Shown here one piece after another: positions 62,116-64,000 of a stretch of DNA of 64,000 bases. Under the pieces are notes generated by a model. That model saw only the letters and a list, made by a program, of their open reading frames with translations. It did no database searches and was not told the DNA's origin. Position numbers and translations under genes: made by a program. How positions within the stretch are numbered: the first letter of the stretch is position 1; the number at the start of each line of letters is the position of its first letter. Source of the DNA: Sphingomonas sp. YR710. GTDB taxonomy: Bacteria > Pseudomonadota > Alphaproteobacteria > Sphingomonadales > Sphingomonadaceae. Where the stretch lies: the NCBI RefSeq assembly GCF_900101455.1, contig NZ_FMZJ01000017.1, positions 23,759 to 87,758 of the forward strand. The letters run 5' to 3'.

Positions 62116-62646
62116 TCAAGTTGAACGACGGGCGATCCATTCGACGAGATCCTCTGGCCTGTTGATGTTGGCCGGCGCGACCGGCAGTGATATGCGCCGT
62201 GCGCCGGTGCGCTCGATCCATGCGTTCATCGAGCGATCGGTGGTATCGCCCACCCAATCGGCGAGGTCATCGGCGAGATTGGTCGGCCACAGCCCGAGCA
62301 GCGGCTGTCCCCGGACAACGGCCGGTGCATCGCCTAACATCCGGGCGAGATCGAGCGGCAGATCGGGCAGGTCGCAGCCGCTGGTCAGCACGGTCGCAAA
62401 ACCGGCATCGCGCGCATGGGTGAGAGCGCCTGCGAGCGCACCGAGCGGTCCGAGGCCGGGTCGCGGGCGATCATCGACCGATATCAGCCCCGGCCACGCG
62501 CGGCCGACCACCGTGACGATCGCGCATTGCGCGCGGAGGCGCTCTGCGACGAGGTCGATCATCGCCGTGTCACCGATCGGGGCAGCGGCCTTGTCCGATC
62601 CGAAACGGCGGGCCGCACCGCCCGCGAAGATGGCGCCGGCGATCAT
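62116..62646 (-). CDS. mobA: Molybdenum cofactor guanylyltransferase-like protein
   Basis: A 176-aa nucleotidyltransferase. The N-terminal signature is [18 protein letters not shown] and the metal site [10 protein letters not shown], as in MobA. It attaches GMP to molybdopterin. Its length is short, near the lower end for MobA. It is 31 bp downstream of the GNAT gene's start and may be in the same transcript. Confidence 0.85.
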   Translation of the reverse strand: MIAGAIFAGGAARRFGSDKAAAPIGDTAMIDLVAERLRAQCAIVTVVGRAWPGLISVDDRPRPGLGPLGALAGALTHARDAGFATVLTSGCDLPDLPLDLARMLGDAPAVVRGQPLLGLWPTNLADDLADWVGDTTDRSMNAWIERTGARRISLPVAPANINRPEDLVEWIARRST

Positions 62647-62658
62647 GGGGCTATTTCT

Positions 62659-62790
62659 TCCTCCCCCGCCAGGGGGAGGTGTCGCCAAAGGCGACGGAGG
62701 GGGCGGATACCTGTCGCTCGACTTTCCAGCATGTCGCTATCCTCCCCCTCCGTCAGCCGGCGGCTGACACCTCCCCCTGGCGGGGGAGGA
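62659..62790. repeat. Paired inverted GC-rich repeat (REPIN-like)
   Basis: A 25-bp perfect outer arm pair (62659-62683 and 62766-62790) is joined to a weaker inner pair, separated in all by about 80 bp. Each outer arm holds CCTCCCCCGCC and its partner. This resembles the doublet at 45.5 kb in size and composition. It lies between mobA and rpmE. Confidence 0.7.
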
Positions 62791-62904
62791 TCGGAAAGCG
62801 CCGCCTGCACCCAGCGCTTGTCAACCGGGCGATCACCCTGTACAGGCGCCGCTTCGCTTCCCCGGCTGGTCGGAAACCAGCCATTTGACCGGAGCCTGCT
62901 AGAC

Positions 62905-63135
62905 ATGAAAAAAGATATCCATCCCGACTACCACATGATCAAGGTGCAGCTGACCAACGGCACCACCTATGACACGCGATCGACCTACGGCAAAGAAGGC
63001 GACACGCTGCAGCTGGACATCGATCCTTCGGTGCACCCGGCGTGGACCGGTGGCCGTTCGAGCCTGCTCGACACCGGCGGCCAGGTGGCACGCTTCAACA
63101 AGCGTTTCGGTGGCCTGACCCTCGGCAAGAAATAA
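62905..63135 (+). CDS. rpmE: 50S ribosomal protein L31
   Basis: A 76-aa L31 of the form without the zinc-binding CxxC motifs ([35 protein letters not shown]). GGAG lies ten bases before ATG 62905. It is a core protein of the ribosome's large subunit. The zinc-free type is usual in alphaproteobacteria. Confidence 0.95.
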   Translation: MKKDIHPDYHMIKVQLTNGTTYDTRSTYGKEGDTLQLDIDPSVHPAWTGGRSSLLDTGGQVARFNKRFGGLTLGKK

Positions 63136-63221
63136 GGGTCTTTCGATCGCGAACGATCGCGGGATGGCTGGGCATTGCCCGGCCATTTTCGTTTTGGGAA
63201 CCGACGCAGGGTGAGCGACAG

Positions 63222-63584
63222 ATGACGAACTATCGCAGGCTGCGCATTGCCGCCTTCTGGGGCGCCCTGGCCTTTGCTTATGCCTGTGCGATCTGGCCCG
63301 CCGATTCCGCGCCGAGCATGACGCCGTCGGACAAAGCCGATCACACGATCACCTTCATCACCCTGAGCTGGTTGATCAGCCTTGCTTATCCGCGCAGCCC
63401 ATGGCCGCTGTCAGGCGCGGCGCTGTTCGGTTTCGGTGTCTTCATCGAACTGAGCCAATGGCTGCCCTTCATCGGTCGGGATGCCAGTGTTGCCGATGTT
63501 GTTGCGGATACGATCGCGATCGTCATCGGGCTGGCGACCGCCTTGCTCGCGAAGCGCCTGCTGCCCAGGCTTTTTGCCAGCTGA
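63222..63584 (+). CDS. VanZ-like membrane protein
   Basis: A 120-aa protein with four TM-like segments, including FGFGVFIELSQWLPFIGRDA and DASVADVVADTIAIVIGL, the conserved core of VanZ-like proteins. ATG 63222 is chosen because it begins the hydrophobic region; the frame is open farther upstream. Role unknown. Confidence 0.75.
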   Translation: MTNYRRLRIAAFWGALAFAYACAIWPADSAPSMTPSDKADHTITFITLSWLISLAYPRSPWPLSGAALFGFGVFIELSQWLPFIGRDASVADVVADTIAIVIGLATALLAKRLLPRLFAS

Positions 63585-63852
63585 CCCCCATCGTTCCGGT
63601 AGTGGCCAATTGACGTAGTGCCTCAAACGGCCGGGTGCGCGACACTCAGCACGTTGAACGGGAATCTGATCGTCAAGCCGGAGAACCGGCACGAACTCGT
63701 CGGAAAGGATCGCTTTTACAAAGGCTTTCCCGCCGCCGTCCCGTGCGATGCGCACTCACCGGTACCTGCATGGATAGAATGCCAGGGCCGATGGCTGCGG
63801 CAGTATGCGTGCGGAAGGGATGTCTGGGCGCCACCAAAAGGGAGCGACCATC

Positions 63853-64000
63853 ATGCGAAAAATCTATGCCATTTCGGCGCTGCTTCTCAGCGCGTGCAGC
63901 ACAGTTGCTTTGGCCGATGCACCGGCCTGGAGCCTGCACGGTTTCGGGGACGTATCGGTAAAGAATGATTATGTGACGCCACGCGGCCTCGTCGTGACGA
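63853..64000 (+). CDS. TorF-like porin, start only (cut by window end)
   Basis: The first 49 codons of an open frame running off the window. A signal peptide MRKIYAISALLLSACSTVAL leads into APAWSLHGFGDVSVKNDYVT, resembling the TorF family of putative porins (DVSVxxDYV motif near the N-terminus). GGGAGCGACC lies just upstream of the ATG. It is incomplete. Confidence 0.6.
   Translation, partial: MRKIYAISALLLSACSTVALADAPAWSLHGFGDVSVKNDYVTPRGLVVT

Noticed and set aside
63585..63852. Plus-strand frames between the VanZ-like gene and the porin start
   Set aside because: They overlap one another in several frames and show no signal or domain; the stretch appears to be intergenic.

Overview
The window is high-GC DNA from an alphaproteobacterium, most likely a sphingomonad (order Sphingomonadales). 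The signs are the dense tightly packed genes with ATGA stop/start overlaps, a TonB-dependent receptor fused into a catabolic gene string, Rieske oxygenase, Baeyer-Villiger and P450 oxidative enzymes, NodT-type RND efflux, and secreted M28 and DUF885 peptidases. The genus assignment is inference from gene content; no 16S rRNA gene is present.

Layout. 1-7.4 kb: a minus-strand catabolic unit (SMP-30 lactonase, TonB-dependent receptor, Rieske oxygenase alpha subunit, KstD-like flavoprotein, GntR regulator). 7.7-9.4 kb: three small secreted proteins, two of them tandem paralogues, then tRNA-Arg(CCT). 9.7-16.8 kb: a MaoC-like dehydratase and a TetR-NodT-MFP-RND efflux operon with a palindromic operator candidate. 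17-23.6 kb: a second oxidative region with a Baeyer-Villiger monooxygenase, a P450, two TetR regulators, a cupin and a VOC protein. 23.6-27.2 kb: a decayed, AT-richer genomic island against tRNA-Leu(CAG), holding an intact hipBA module with three identical-type operators, a broken AbiEi gene, and fragments of a P4-type integrase and an excisionase-like HTH protein.

27.3-36.7 kb: core genes (NDUFA9-like, uppP, gltD, gltB) with an MNT/HEPN toxin-antitoxin pair lying between gltD and gltB. 36.7-50.7 kb: mostly housekeeping and envelope genes: a gluzincin-like protease, GST, DUF1801, M28 carboxypeptidase, a NatAB-like ABC exporter, an ACP-like membrane-anchored protein without the carrier serine, an RNase H-like protein, an AttEFGH-like lipoprotein-type ABC operon, and two small genes.

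51-56.1 kb: a regulator with two complete TetR domains stands divergent to an amidohydrolase / SAM methyltransferase / MetE-like methyltransferase string; this is the least explained system in the window. 56.2-57.2 kb: a divergent nsrR-globin pair with two NsrR-like sites. 57.4-64 kb: a hypothetical gene, tRNA-Cys(GCA), two overlapping secreted peptidases, GNAT, mobA, a paired inverted repeat, rpmE, a VanZ-like protein and the start of a TorF-like porin cut by the window edge.

How parts fit: uptake (TonB receptor), ring or side-chain oxidation (Rieske, KstD-like, P450, BVMO) and lactone opening (SMP-30) are the steps expected for catabolism of a hydrophobic cyclic compound, while efflux and several TetR/GntR regulators give substrate-dependent control. 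The actual substrates cannot be read from the sequence.
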